From NCBI GenBank assembly GCA_035556195.1, contig DATMFK010000066.1, positions 124,001 to 188,000 of the forward strand: a stretch of 64,000 bases of DNA, given 5' to 3'. The position numbers and the translations under genes are program-made. Positions 36,208 to 45,775 of the stretch are shown in pieces (position 1 is the stretch's first letter; every line of letters begins with the position of its first letter). The stretch is from G016756615 sp035556195 (GTDB lineage: Bacteria; Pseudomonadota; Alphaproteobacteria; Rhizobiales; Rhizobiaceae). The notes under the pieces were generated by a model. That model was given only the letters and a program-made list of their open reading frames with translations. It did no database searches and was not told where the DNA came from.

Positions 36208-37059
36208 ATGTTTGGAATTCCGCTTTTCGACCTCGCCTGGCTGACATTGGCGCTGCTCATTGCCGGCGGCCTGACGGGCCTCCTTGCCGGCGTCTTCGGA
36301 GTGGGCGGCGGGGCGCTCGCCGTGCCGGTGCTCTACGAGCTTTTCACCTACCTGGATGTTCCCGAACAGGTGAGAATGCCGCTTTGCGTGGGCACGTCCC
36401 TGGCCGTCATCATTCCGACATCCATCCGCTCGTTCCTGGCTCATCGTGCAAAAGGCGCCGTGGATATGTCGATCCTCAAGATTTGGGCTGTGCCGGTGGT
36501 GGTCGGCGTGCTCGTCGGCAGCGTCATTGCACGCTATGCTCCCGCGGAGCTGTTCAAGGCCGTCTTCGTGGGCGTCGCCGGCGTGTCGGCCCTGCGGCTA
36601 CTTCTGGGCAAGGATAGCTGGAACTTCGGCACCAGCATGCCCGGTCGCGCCCTTATGATCTTTTATGGGTGGATCATCGGCATTCTCTCGGCGTTGATGG
36701 GCATAGGCGGCGGCCAGCTCTCCAGCCTATTCATGACCTTCTATGGCCGCCCCATCCACCAGGCGGTGGCGACCTCGTCGGGGCTCGGTATCCTGATCTC
36801 AGTTCCCGGAACTTTGGGCTATATTTATGCCGGTTGGCCGCGAGCAGCGGAATTCCCGGACGTCTCGGCCCTGCAGCCGCCGCTGGCGCTCGGCTACGTA
36901 TCGATTCTCGGCCTGGCTGCCTTCATCCCGACCAGCACCCTGGCTGCGCCGCTCGGCGCCAAGCTTGCCCATACTTTGTCGAGGCGGCAGCTCGAAATCG
37001 CTTTCGGCATCTTCCTGCTTTTCGTCTGCGCGCGCTTCCTTGTCGATCTTTTCGACTGA
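36208..37059 (+). CDS. TauE/SafE-family (TSUP) membrane transporter
   Basis: The 283-residue protein has about eight hydrophobic helices and the two family repeats with glycine motifs GLLAGVFGVGGGALAVPVL and IIGILSALMGIGGGQLSSLF. The family exports sulfite, sulfonates or other organic anions. ATG 36208 is chosen because the hydrophobic first helix follows; the open frame upstream is the remnant isomerase. It lies in the same direction as the ABC importer and the gamma-glutamyltransferase-like gene and may remove an acidic end product. Confidence 0.88.
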   Translation: MFGIPLFDLAWLTLALLIAGGLTGLLAGVFGVGGGALAVPVLYELFTYLDVPEQVRMPLCVGTSLAVIIPTSIRSFLAHRAKGAVDMSILKIWAVPVVVGVLVGSVIARYAPAELFKAVFVGVAGVSALRLLLGKDSWNFGTSMPGRALMIFYGWIIGILSALMGIGGGQLSSLFMTFYGRPIHQAVATSSGLGILISVPGTLGYIYAGWPRAAEFPDVSALQPPLALGYVSILGLAAFIPTSTLAAPLGAKLAHTLSRRQLEIAFGIFLLFVCARFLVDLFD

Positions 37060-37099
37060 GCTCAAACTCCGCAAAGCGGACACAATCCGCCGAAAGGAC

Positions 37100-38902
37100 A
37101 TGACCATGTTCACGACGCGACCGGAGATCCTCGGCACATTCGGGGTGGTCACCTCCACACACTGGCTGGCCACGGCGGCAGGCATGCGCATGCTCGAGCT
37201 CGGCGGCAACGCGTTCGACGCCGCCGTGGCGTCGGGCTTCGTCCTCCAGGTGGTCGAGCCGCATCTTGTCGGGCCCGGCGGCGAGGTTCCGATCGTCTTC
37301 CATTCGGCCAGAACAGGGAAAACCGAGGTTCTGTGCGGCCAGGGAACGGCGCCGGCGGGCGCGACCATCGCGCATTATCGCTCCCAAGGTCTCGAGATGA
37401 TCCCCGGCAACGGGCTTCTGGCAACGGTCATTCCCGGAGCCTTCGACGCATGGATGCTGCTCCTGCGCGACCACGGCACGATGGAGCTTTCCGAAATACT
37501 GGCGCCAGCAATCGATTATGCGCTGAACGGCCACCCTCTCCTACCGCGCGTTGCCAACATTATCTCCGGCCTCGCCGATTTCTTCTCGAAGGAATGGCCG
37601 ACCTCGGCGGCCCTCTTCCTGCCCGGCGGCCAGCCGCCCTCGCCCAACAAGCTTTTCCGCAACCCCCAGCTCGCGGCCACCTGGAAGCGCATAACCAAAG
37701 AATCCGAGTCCGTGCGCGGCAACCGAGAAGCCAGGATCGACAAGGCGCGCGAGTGCTTCTATCGAGGCTTTGTCGCCGAGGAGATCGAACGGTTCGTTCG
37801 GGGAGCCTATGTGATGGACGAATCCGGACAACGCCATCGCGGTGTCATCACCGGCCAGGATATGGCCGGCTGGTCGGCCACCTACGATGCTGCCCAGACC
37901 TATGACTATCACGGCTATCTGGTCCACAAGACCCGACCGTGGGGCCAGGGGCCCGTCTTCCTGCAAACGCTGGCGCTACTGAAGGGAGTCGACATCGACG
38001 CGATGGGGCCGTCCAGCGCCGAATTCATCCATGCGCTCACCGAGGCGATGAAGCTCGCCTTCGCCGATCGCGAGTTCTATTACGGCGATCCTGCCTTCGT
38101 CGACGTGCCAATCGAGGTGCTGCTGTCCGACGCCTATAACGATCAACGTCGGCAACTGATCGGGGAAAGGGCGTCATTGGAGCTGCGTCCGGGAGCCATT
38201 CCCGGCTACGGGGATCAGATCAACCGCATGAAGGACGCGCTGTCCCGCCTGTCGGCTGTGGCCGATCCCGATGCCGCCTCCAACGAACCCACCCTGGCCG
38301 ACATGCGCTCGGCGCGGCGAGGCGATACCGTCCATGTGGATGCGGTGGACCGGCATGGCAATATGGTCGCCGCAATGCCGTCGGGAGGGTGGCTCCAGTC
38401 CTCGCCGGTCATTCCGGAGCTCGGTTTCATGCTGAACAGCCGCGCCCAGATGTACTGGCTGGAACCAGACCTTCCGGCAAGCCTCGCGCCGGGAAAGCTT
38501 CCCCGCACCACGCTCACGCCCACCCTCGTGCACAAGGAGGGGCGGCCCTACATGGTGTTCGGCTCGCCTGGCGGCGACCAGCAGGAGCAATGGCAGTTGC
38601 AGCTTTTCCTGCGTCATGTGCACCACGGCCTCAACCTTCAGCAGGCGATCGACACGCCGATGTCGCACACGGCCCATTTTCCGAACTCCTTCTACCCACG
38701 GCAACAGAAGCCTGGCCATTTGGCCGTCGAGGAGAACTTCGGAGAAGAGGTCATATCCGACCTGCGGGCCCGCGGGCACAGGCTGGAAGTGGCGCCGCGC
38801 TGGACGATCGGCCGGCTGGTCGCCGCGAGCCGCGATGCGGAGGGACTGCTCCATGCCGCCGCCACGCCGCGCCTGATGCAGGCCTACGCGGCGGGACGAT
38901 AG
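37100..38902 (+). CDS. Gamma-glutamyltransferase-like Ntn hydrolase
   Basis: The 600-residue protein follows the gamma-glutamyltranspeptidase layout: a large subunit part with LGGNAFDAAVASGFVLQVVEPH and GPGGEV, then the autocleavage site before Thr410 (DTVHVDAVD), whose Thr becomes the catalytic N-terminus, then SSPVIPELGFMLNSR and VFGSPGGDQQEQW. No signal peptide is present, so it is probably cytoplasmic, unlike many GGTs. AAAGGA lies before ATG 37100; ATG 37106 is an alternative. In this operon it may split a gamma-linked or amide substrate imported by the ABC system. Confidence 0.92.
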   Translation: MTMFTTRPEILGTFGVVTSTHWLATAAGMRMLELGGNAFDAAVASGFVLQVVEPHLVGPGGEVPIVFHSARTGKTEVLCGQGTAPAGATIAHYRSQGLEMIPGNGLLATVIPGAFDAWMLLLRDHGTMELSEILAPAIDYALNGHPLLPRVANIISGLADFFSKEWPTSAALFLPGGQPPSPNKLFRNPQLAATWKRITKESESVRGNREARIDKARECFYRGFVAEEIERFVRGAYVMDESGQRHRGVITGQDMAGWSATYDAAQTYDYHGYLVHKTRPWGQGPVFLQTLALLKGVDIDAMGPSSAEFIHALTEAMKLAFADREFYYGDPAFVDVPIEVLLSDAYNDQRRQLIGERASLELRPGAIPGYGDQINRMKDALSRLSAVADPDAASNEPTLADMRSARRGDTVHVDAVDRHGNMVAAMPSGGWLQSSPVIPELGFMLNSRAQMYWLEPDLPASLAPGKLPRTTLTPTLVHKEGRPYMVFGSPGGDQQEQWQLQLFLRHVHHGLNLQQAIDTPMSHTAHFPNSFYPRQQKPGHLAVEENFGEEVISDLRARGHRLEVAPRWTIGRLVAASRDAEGLLHAAATPRLMQAYAAGR

Positions 38903-39042
38903 TCTATTCCCTGTCGAGGGTCTTGATCGGCTCGATCGATGGGACTATGTGACGGCGGTCGAAACGATAATGGGAAGGGCCGCAATGGATTTCCACCTTT
39001 CAGCAACGCCAACTCGCCTTGCCTGGAAGGAAGTCCCTGCAC

Positions 39043-40620
39043 ATGCCCGCTACCCTCTCGCTTTCGAACATCACCTTCGCCACGCCTGACGGCCGAGCCC
39101 TTTTCTCCAATCTCGACCTGAGCTTCGACACCATCCGAACCGGGCTGGTGGGGCGAAACGGCGTCGGGAAGACGACACTGCTCAAGCTGATCGCGGGCGA
39201 CCTGCCGCCTCAGGCCGGCAGGATCTCGGTCAATGGCACGCTGGGCGTCCTTCACCAGACAGTCCGGGGCGCGCCCGGACAGGCAGTCTCCGATCTCCTT
39301 GGCGTCACCGGGGCTCTGCAACTGCTCCGGCGGGCGGAAGACGGGCGGGCCAGCATCGAGGAGCTGGCCGCCGCCGACTGGACCCTCGAGGCGCGTATTG
39401 CGGCCGCCCTTGCCAGCGTCGGTCTGGACGTACTGCCGGGCGCGCCTTTGGCTGCGCTTTCCGGCGGGCAACGAACGCGTGCCGCACTGGCCGCGCTGGT
39501 CCTGGCCGAACCGGATTTCATCCTGCTCGACGAGCCCACGAACAATCTCGATCGGGACGGACGCGCCGCGGTAACCGAGCTGCTCCAGAATTGGCGCCGG
39601 GGCGCCGTGGTCGTCAGCCATGATCGCAATCTGCTCGACACGATGGACGCCATCGTCGAGATCACCTCGCTTGGCGCCACCCGATATGGTGGCAACTGGA
39701 GCCATTATCGCGAACGCAAATCGATCGAGCTTGAGGCGGCGCGGCACGACCTTTCCCATGCCGAGCGGCGGCTCGAAGAGCTCGAGTTCCGCGCGCAGGC
39801 CGCGACCGAGCGCAAGGCGAGGAAGGACGCCGCGGGCCGCCGCAAACGCGCCAAGGGTGATATGCCCCGCATCCTGCTGAATGGCCAGAAGAACCGAAGC
39901 GAGGATACGGGCGGTGCCAATGCGAGACTGGCCGAACGTCGGCGGGAACAGGCTCGCAAGGACGCGGCCTCCGCCCGCGAGCGCATCGAAATTCTCCAGC
40001 CCTTTACTGTTGTCCTTCCGTCGACTGGCCTGCCGCCCGGCAAGACTATCCTGAAGGCCGATGTGATCCGTGCCGGCTACGAGCCGGGCCGGCCGATCAT
40101 CGAAAGCTTGTCACTGACGATAACGGGTCCGGAGCGCTTGGCCGTGACCGGACCGAACGGGTCTGGCAAGACGACCCTGCTCGAACTCGTCGCTGGCCGC
40201 ATGCGCCCTTGGTCGGGCAGCCTCAAGGTCATGACCGATTTCGCAATGCTCGATCAGCAGGTCACGCTGCTCGATCCCCGGCTTTCGATCCGCGACAATT
40301 TCCGGCGCATCAATCCCGGTGAGAACGAAAACGCCTGCCGCGCAGCGCTCGCCCATTTCATGTTCCGTGCCGATGCAGCGTTGCAGACCGTCTCCAGTCT
40401 GAGCGGCGGCCAGATGTTGAGGGCCGGCCTCGCCTGCGTCCTCGGCGGCGAAAAGCCGCCTTCGCTTCTCATTCTCGACGAGCCGACCAATCATCTCGAC
40501 ATCGATTCCATCGAGACCGTCGAAGCGGGACTAAGGGCCTATGACGGCGCGCTTCTGGTCGTCAGTCACGACGAGACTTTTCTGGAAGCGATTGGAATTC
40601 AAAGAAGGCTGGAGATGTAG
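39043..40620 (+). CDS. ABC-F family ATPase
   Basis: The 525-residue protein has two ATPase domains without membrane helices: Walker A VGRNGVGKTTLL and TGPNGSGKTTLL, signatures LSGGQRTRAALAALV and LSGGQMLRAGLACVL, and Walker B FILLDEPTNNLD and LLILDEPTNHLD. The highly charged linker (about 215-320) is the ABC-F interdomain arm that enters the ribosome. Members relieve stalled translation or protect from ribosome-binding antibiotics. ATG 39043 is chosen as the first in front of LSLSNITFATPDG; GGAAGGAAG lies about 10 bases upstream. Confidence 0.92.
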   Translation: MPATLSLSNITFATPDGRALFSNLDLSFDTIRTGLVGRNGVGKTTLLKLIAGDLPPQAGRISVNGTLGVLHQTVRGAPGQAVSDLLGVTGALQLLRRAEDGRASIEELAAADWTLEARIAAALASVGLDVLPGAPLAALSGGQRTRAALAALVLAEPDFILLDEPTNNLDRDGRAAVTELLQNWRRGAVVVSHDRNLLDTMDAIVEITSLGATRYGGNWSHYRERKSIELEAARHDLSHAERRLEELEFRAQAATERKARKDAAGRRKRAKGDMPRILLNGQKNRSEDTGGANARLAERRREQARKDAASARERIEILQPFTVVLPSTGLPPGKTILKADVIRAGYEPGRPIIESLSLTITGPERLAVTGPNGSGKTTLLELVAGRMRPWSGSLKVMTDFAMLDQQVTLLDPRLSIRDNFRRINPGENENACRAALAHFMFRADAALQTVSSLSGGQMLRAGLACVLGGEKPPSLLILDEPTNHLDIDSIETVEAGLRAYDGALLVVSHDETFLEAIGIQRRLEM

Positions 40621-40662
40621 CCTGTCGTCGGGCCGCGCTAACTAAGCAGCGTCAATCACGGA

Positions 40663-41361
40663 CTAGCAGGCGCCTTTCCGCGCGATCACCACATAGTTCT
40701 TCGGAAAGCCGCTCTGCGTGTACTTGCCCTGTTCGTCCAGGGTGTAGAAGAGTCGGGCGAGCACGGCGAATAGCGGTTTGCTGAGCAGAACGACAGGTGC
40801 CGCCGACCAGCCCAGCATGCCGGGAACCGTCCGATGCGTTCCTGTTGGAAGATATTTGGCCGCCGTCTCGAGCTGGTACGCGACCGTTCCGAAATAGCCT
40901 TCCATCCAGTCGATCGCGAGGATCTCGAAGCCAGCCTCTTCCATCATGAAACGCCATCCGAACTGGGTATAGCGATAGAAATCGTAGGGGCGCTCGTGTT
41001 CCTCATAGAACAGCGGCGCAGTGCAGATCATCGTGCCGCCCGGCTTCAACACACGATTTAGTTCCCGCAGGGCGGCGGCCGGTCTCGGAAGATGCTCCAT
41101 CACCTGGTTGCAGATGACAGCGTCGAAGCGACCGTCCTCGACAGGGATCGCGTCCAGACTGCAGACATAGGTCGACCTGGCATAGGGCTTGTCGATCAGT
41201 TCGAAGTCTGCCGACTCGTAATCGCAATGGGCAAAGAGGTCCCGATACGGCTGGTTTCCGGCTCCCGCGTCGAGCACCCTCGAACCGGAAGGGACGGTTG
41301 TCGCAAACGCAGCGTTCGCGCGGCGCAACCACGTCCTGGAGGAGTTCCGCATCAAGCTCAC
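40663..41361 (-). CDS. Class I SAM-dependent methyltransferase
   Basis: The 232-residue protein has SAM motif I VLDAGAGNQPYRDL and the later motifs FDAVICNQVMEHLPRP and ELNRVLKPGGTM of the methyltransferase-11 type. A hydrophobic segment near residue 190 (APVVLLSKPLFAVLARLF) suggests membrane contact or a lipid-like substrate. It stands alone between the ABC-F gene and the dehydroquinase operon, and its substrate is unknown. Confidence 0.87.
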   Translation of the reverse strand: MSLMRNSSRTWLRRANAAFATTVPSGSRVLDAGAGNQPYRDLFAHCDYESADFELIDKPYARSTYVCSLDAIPVEDGRFDAVICNQVMEHLPRPAAALRELNRVLKPGGTMICTAPLFYEEHERPYDFYRYTQFGWRFMMEEAGFEILAIDWMEGYFGTVAYQLETAAKYLPTGTHRTVPGMLGWSAAPVVLLSKPLFAVLARLFYTLDEQGKYTQSGFPKNYVVIARKGAC

Positions 41362-41448
41362 CTGGCCGGTTGAGCCCGCCTGCCCCTAAGAGCTGATGTT
41401 ATGCCAATCGTGGGAGCGCAGCCACTCCATCTTAGAGACAGGGCCGTT

Positions 41449-41889
41449 TCACCCCTTCCACTCTGCTACGAGTTGCTCGACGGACTGCACAGCAACCTGA
41501 TATCCGCGTGGGCCGAGGCCGGCGATCACAGCCGTCGCCACCTTCGAAACAAGCGACTTGTGATAGATTTCCTCGCGGCGATGGATGTTGGAGATGTGCA
41601 GCTCGACGATCGGGCCCGGGAACATCTTGAGCGCGTCGAGAATGGCGATCGACGTGAAGGAGAAGCCAGCCGGGTTGATGACGATACCCGCGCCCTCGTC
41701 AATCGCGTCGTGAATCCAGTTCACGATCTCGCCCTCGAAGTTCGACTGATGGAATCGCAGGGGGCGGGCTCCGGCTGCCTGCACGCACATGGCCTCGATC
41801 TCGGACAGCGTCGTCGTGCCGTAGATTGCGGGCTCTCGCGTGCCGAGCCGGTTGAGGTTGGGACCATTGATGACGAAGATCGGCTTCAT
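41449..41889 (-). CDS. aroQ: 3-dehydroquinate dehydratase, type II
   Basis: The 146-residue enzyme dehydrates 3-dehydroquinate to 3-dehydroshikimate. FVINGPNLNRLGTREPAIYG carries the family start with the catalytic Tyr/Arg, and ELHISNIHRREEIYH the catalytic His. The usual NPGAYTHTS region reads NPAGFSFTS, a difference often linked to catabolic copies, but I cannot test that here. It is the last gene of a TRAP/shikimate dehydrogenase operon, which points to quinate or shikimate use rather than aromatic amino acid synthesis. Confidence 0.93.
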   Translation of the reverse strand: MKPIFVINGPNLNRLGTREPAIYGTTTLSEIEAMCVQAAGARPLRFHQSNFEGEIVNWIHDAIDEGAGIVINPAGFSFTSIAILDALKMFPGPIVELHISNIHRREEIYHKSLVSKVATAVIAGLGPRGYQVAVQSVEQLVAEWKG

Positions 41890-41905
41890 CGTCCTTGTCT
41901 CCTGA

Positions 41906-43207
41906 TCAGCCCTGGTAGCCGAGTAGGCGGGGCAGCCACAGAACGAGTTGTGGGAAGAAGGTGATCAGCGCGAGCGAGCCGATCATTGCCCAGAGGAAGG
42001 GCAGCACATCGCGGACGAGATCCCTGAGCGGCACCTCGGCAATGCGCGTCATGATGAAGAGCAGGAGACCGTAGGGGGGCGTGACCAGGCCGAGCATGAT
42101 GTTCACCACGACCATCACGCCGAAATGGACCATGTCGATGCCGAGCGCCTTTGCTGTCGGTATCAGCACGGGCACGACGACGAGAAGGATGGTCGTTCCC
42201 TCCAGCACGCAGCCCAGCAGGAGCAGCAGCACGTTGACGAGGATGAGGAAACCCGTCGGCGACAGGTCCCAGCTCGTGAAAAGAACGCTGAGGGACTGCG
42301 GTATGTTCTCCACCGTCACGACATAGTTGAAGACCAGCGCGCCAGCGATCAGCATGCCGATCGAGGCAGTGGTACGCGCGCTCGCCAGCACCGAGCGGTA
42401 GAAGTCTCCAAAGCCAACGCTCCGGTAGAGCACCACCGAGATGAAGAGCGCATAGGCCGCGGCCACGGCAGCCGCTTCAGTCGGCGTCGTGACGCCGCTG
42501 TATATCCCGCCGAGAAGCACCACCGGCATCATCAAGGACGGGAACGCTTGCCAAGTAATGCGTGGCAGTTTCCTGAGCGGCGTCGGGGGCTCGACGGGGA
42601 AGTCCTTTCGGCGCGCGTCGATCGCAACGATAATCATTTGGCACAGCGCCATCAGCAGCCCCGGCACGACCCCACCGAGAAAGAGGTATCCGATAGACGC
42701 GTCCGAGACGAGCGCGTAGAGAACCATCGGGATGGACGGGGGAATGATGGGGCCGATGACTGCGGTTACCGCGGTGAGCGCCGCGGCATAGCTGGGCGGA
42801 TACTTGCCGTCCTTGGTCATCATCTGCTGCATCATCTTGCCGGTACCGGCCGCATCCGCGATGGCCGAACCGGACATGCCGGCGAAGATGATCGACTGCA
42901 GGATGTTGACATGCGCCAGGCCGCCCCTGAATCGGCCGACAACCGCATTGCAGAATGCCATGAGCCGGTCGGTCATCGAGCCGATGTTCATCAGCTCCGC
43001 CGCGAGGATGAACAGCGGCACGGCGAGTATGATGTAGTTCGTATACATGCCGTTCAGGAACTGCTCGGCGGCTGTTCCCATGTCGAGCCCTGCCAGCAGC
43101 AGGTAGAGGATCGAGCCTGCGATCATGGCGTGCCCGATCGGCAGGCCGAGGAAGGCAAGCGCTGTGATTGCGACGATCGAGATCGAAAAGGGGCTTGCGA
43201 GATTCAT
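41906..43207 (-). CDS. TRAP transporter large permease (DctM type)
   Basis: The 433-residue membrane protein has about 12-13 helices and the DctM signatures VPLFILAAELMNIGSMTDRL, GMSGSAIADAAGTGKMM and VIGPIIPPSIPMVLYAL. It is the sodium-coupled transport subunit. The start ATG at 43207 overlaps the small-permease stop (ATGA); the open frame continues upstream only as a shadow. The aroQ start lies 16 bases downstream. Confidence 0.95.
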   Translation of the reverse strand: MNLASPFSISIVAITALAFLGLPIGHAMIAGSILYLLLAGLDMGTAAEQFLNGMYTNYIILAVPLFILAAELMNIGSMTDRLMAFCNAVVGRFRGGLAHVNILQSIIFAGMSGSAIADAAGTGKMMQQMMTKDGKYPPSYAAALTAVTAVIGPIIPPSIPMVLYALVSDASIGYLFLGGVVPGLLMALCQMIIVAIDARRKDFPVEPPTPLRKLPRITWQAFPSLMMPVVLLGGIYSGVTTPTEAAAVAAAYALFISVVLYRSVGFGDFYRSVLASARTTASIGMLIAGALVFNYVVTVENIPQSLSVLFTSWDLSPTGFLILVNVLLLLLGCVLEGTTILLVVVPVLIPTAKALGIDMVHFGVMVVVNIMLGLVTPPYGLLLFIMTRIAEVPLRDLVRDVLPFLWAMIGSLALITFFPQLVLWLPRLLGYQG

Positions 43208-43737
43208 ACGCCCGATCCCGCCTTCGTCGGATCGAATTCCTGGGGCGCACGACCGAACATGGCCGACCAGCCCAGCCAGAGATAACGAGCGATGACGGCG
43301 ATAACGAAGACGAGGTAGATCGAGAAAAGCCAGTCGAAACGGATCTTCAGGTAGGCAGTGCTCTCGACCTTCATGAAGGTGACGTAGTCGAAGATCGCCG
43401 GGAAGGAGATTGTATAGAGGATGACCAGAACCGCAGCGGAGATCAGGAACATGACGCGACGCGTCTTGGGACCGGCCGCCGCGTAGAGCAGGTCGAACCT
43501 GATCTCTTCCTCCTCTCGGATCACGAACGCCGCACCCCAGAGCACCAGCCAGATCCAAAGGACGACGCTCAGCTCGTTGGTCCAGCCGATCGGGAAATTC
43601 AGGAGATACCTGAAGACGATCTGCAGAATGAAGGCGGCGAACATCACGGCAAGCATCGCCGCCAGCACATTCTCTGCGCGGCGGTAAAGCCAGCCGCCTA
43701 TTCGGCGAAGAGTCGGGGGCACGACGTCCCTTTCCAT
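43204..43737 (-). CDS. TRAP transporter small permease (DctQ type)
   Basis: The 177-residue protein has four hydrophobic helices and the DctQ pattern FRYLLNFPIGWTNELSVVLW with WGAAFVIREEEEIRFDLLY. It pairs with the large permease directly downstream. A hairpin with a T-run lies between it and the binding-protein gene, so it is probably made in smaller amounts than the binding protein. Confidence 0.93.
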   Translation of the reverse strand: MERDVVPPTLRRIGGWLYRRAENVLAAMLAVMFAAFILQIVFRYLLNFPIGWTNELSVVLWIWLVLWGAAFVIREEEEIRFDLLYAAAGPKTRRVMFLISAAVLVILYTISFPAIFDYVTFMKVESTAYLKIRFDWLFSIYLVFVIAVIARYLWLGWSAMFGRAPQEFDPTKAGSGV

Positions 43738-43748
43738 TCCTGTCCCGG

Positions 43749-43779
43749 AAAAAACCCCGGCGAGGCAAGCCCGCCGGGG
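43749..43779 (-). terminator. Intercistronic hairpin with T-run between TRAP binding protein and permease
   Basis: On the minus strand CCCCGGCG and its complement form an 8-bp stem with a 9-base loop, followed by TTTTTT. It looks like a partial rho-independent terminator that would leave more transcript for the binding protein than for the membrane subunits. Confidence 0.7.
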
Positions 43780-43790
43780 GGCCTAAATCG

Positions 43791-44777
43791 TCAAAGCGCG
43801 TTGATCTTGTCGACCCAACCTGACGGCCAGTCCTTTGCCAGATCGGAGGCCAGGTATTTTTCCTGCGCGAATTTCCGGAAAGCCGCGATATCGGGCTCGT
43901 ATAGCTTCAGGCCCTTGCTCTTGAAGAGTTCCACCAGTTCCTTCTCGCGAGCCAGATGCTTCTCTGTGCTGAAGTCGATCGCCGCATCGGCTGCAGCCTG
44001 GAACTTCTTCTGCTTCTCCTCGCCCATCTCGTCCCACACCTTCTTGGAGACGACGAGCAGGTCGAAGCCGACGAGGTGAGAGGTCAGGACGATCTGCGAC
44101 ATGACCTCGTAGAACTTCATGTTCTCGACATTCGGGAGCGGATTGTCCTGGCCGTCGATCGCGCCTGTCTGGAGGCCGGTATAGACCTCCGCATAAGCCA
44201 TGGGCGTGGGATTGGCGCCGAGCGCGGTTCCAAGGAACTGCCAGGCATCGCCGCCCGGCATGCGCAGCTTGATGCCAGCCATGTCGGCCGGCGTCTTGAT
44301 CTCCTTTTCCGGCTTCAATCCTACCTGGCGCGCGCCGAAATAGGTGGGGCCGAGAACACGCACGCCGAGCTGGTCCTCGGCCATCTTCTTCAGTTCGGCT
44401 CCCATATCGCTCGCGAAGAACGCCTTCAGATGTGCCGCATCGCGGAAGAGATAGGCAGACGTCACGATCGACCATGCGGGGATCTGCTTCGAGATATCCT
44501 GCGGAGCGATGTTGCCCATCTCCAGATTGCCGCGCTGAAGCGCCACGAGTTCGGTGCCCTGCTTGAACAGGTTGCCGCCATAGTAGCCCTCGAAGACGAA
44601 GTCGTCCTTTATTGCATCGGCGAATTGCTTCATCATCTCGGCCCGGATGTCCTGCTCCGAGAAGACGGCGGAGAAGCGCAGCTTTGGCTTGTCCTGAGCG
44701 AAGGTCGGAAAGGCCGCAGTGGCCGCTATGATCGCCGTACCCGCTAGAAAAGTCCGACGCGTCGTCTTGAGGTCCAT
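43791..44777 (-). CDS. TRAP transporter substrate-binding protein (DctP type)
   Basis: The 328-residue periplasmic protein begins with a twin-arginine-like signal (TTRRTFLAG then a hydrophobic run ending in TFAQ). The DctP fold follows, with MAGIKLRMPGGDAWQFLGTA and YTGLQTGAIDGQDNPLPNV, the segments around the conserved carboxylate-binding arginine. DctP proteins bind organic acids; in this operon quinate, shikimate or dehydroshikimate is the likely ligand. It lies 15 bases behind the shikimate dehydrogenase gene. Confidence 0.94.
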   Translation of the reverse strand: MDLKTTRRTFLAGTAIIAATAAFPTFAQDKPKLRFSAVFSEQDIRAEMMKQFADAIKDDFVFEGYYGGNLFKQGTELVALQRGNLEMGNIAPQDISKQIPAWSIVTSAYLFRDAAHLKAFFASDMGAELKKMAEDQLGVRVLGPTYFGARQVGLKPEKEIKTPADMAGIKLRMPGGDAWQFLGTALGANPTPMAYAEVYTGLQTGAIDGQDNPLPNVENMKFYEVMSQIVLTSHLVGFDLLVVSKKVWDEMGEEKQKKFQAAADAAIDFSTEKHLAREKELVELFKSKGLKLYEPDIAAFRKFAQEKYLASDLAKDWPSGWVDKINAL

Positions 44778-44792
44778 GTCTCTTCCTCCCTG

Positions 44793-45716
44793 TTATCCGT
44801 TGCTATGGTCGACAGCGTTCATGTCATCGAAAGTGGCAAAGGCCCGCTTCATGCGGTCCACATCGGGTGAAATACCGGTGAACAGTTCGAATGCTCGCGC
44901 CGCCTGATAGACGGCCATGCCCTCCCCGCCGAGAGTGCGACTGCCGCGCCGCCGCGCTTCGCGGAGAAGCTCCGTTTCGAGTGGAAAATAGATGATGTCG
45001 GCGACCCATGCCTCCGCCCGCAACAAACTCGGATCGAGCGGGATGCCGGGCAGCTTGGCCATCCCGATCGGAGTGGCGTTGACGATGCCGTCGCCTCGCG
45101 CCGCCGCCGCTTCGATGTCCTTGACGGCCGTGGCCCGGGCGCCCCCGAAGCGGGAGGTGAGGCGTTCGGCAAGAGCGGCTGCTTTCGTGTTTTCGACGTC
45201 GTAGAGCATCAGGTGTCCGACGCCATTCTCCAGCAGCGCATGAGCCACGGCAGCGCCGGCGCCGCCCGCGCCCAGCAGCAATACGTTGTCGCGAGGCGCG
45301 CTCGCCATTTCCCGCCGGAAGCTTTCCCTGAAGCCCCACATATCCGTGTTATGGCCTATGCGCCGGCCGCCGCGCAGCACAATGGTATTGACCGACCCGA
45401 GCGCTTCGGCCGCCTCCGACAGCCCGTCGAGAAGCGGGATGACATCCTGCTTATAGGGGAAGGTGACGTTGAGCCCGTCGAAACCGAAATGCTCGGCAAA
45501 GGCGAGGATATCGGCAAGACGCGGCGGGGCGGGCCCCATGCGATCCAGGTCGAGCAGCCGATAGACATAGGAGAGCCCCCGGGCGCGACCCTCGGCTTCG
45601 TGCATGGCCGGCGTCCGGGACAACTGGATGCCGCGCCCAACGAGCCCCACCAGAATCTGGCGCGGACAGGAACGCGCATCACGGCCTTCCACCATCGCGG
45701 CGGTGGGTGACGACAC
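44793..45716 (-). CDS. Shikimate/quinate dehydrogenase family protein (AroE-like)
   Basis: The product of about 307 residues has the substrate motif VGRGIQLSRTPAMHE, the catalytic lysine in NVTFPYKQD, the catalytic Asp in HNTDMWGF and the nucleotide motif LLGAGGAGAAVAHALL. RGIQLSRTP in place of the AroE-type G-x-P-I-x-H-S opening is typical of YdiB-like or quinate/shikimate catabolic members. I choose GTG 45716 because GGGAGG stands 7 bases before it. The frame is open to 45803, across the operator repeats, so starts further up are unlikely. It heads the TRAP/aroQ operon, divergent from a TetR gene. Confidence 0.9.
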   Translation of the reverse strand: MSSPTAAMVEGRDARSCPRQILVGLVGRGIQLSRTPAMHEAEGRARGLSYVYRLLDLDRMGPAPPRLADILAFAEHFGFDGLNVTFPYKQDVIPLLDGLSEAAEALGSVNTIVLRGGRRIGHNTDMWGFRESFRREMASAPRDNVLLLGAGGAGAAVAHALLENGVGHLMLYDVENTKAAALAERLTSRFGGARATAVKDIEAAAARGDGIVNATPIGMAKLPGIPLDPSLLRAEAWVADIIYFPLETELLREARRRGSRTLGGEGMAVYQAARAFELFTGISPDVDRMKRAFATFDDMNAVDHSNG

Positions 45717-45775
45717 CAGCAAGCCTCCCGATGTCGACCCCGCCCGCGGCAGGAGCCCTCCCGACATCAGAGGAA

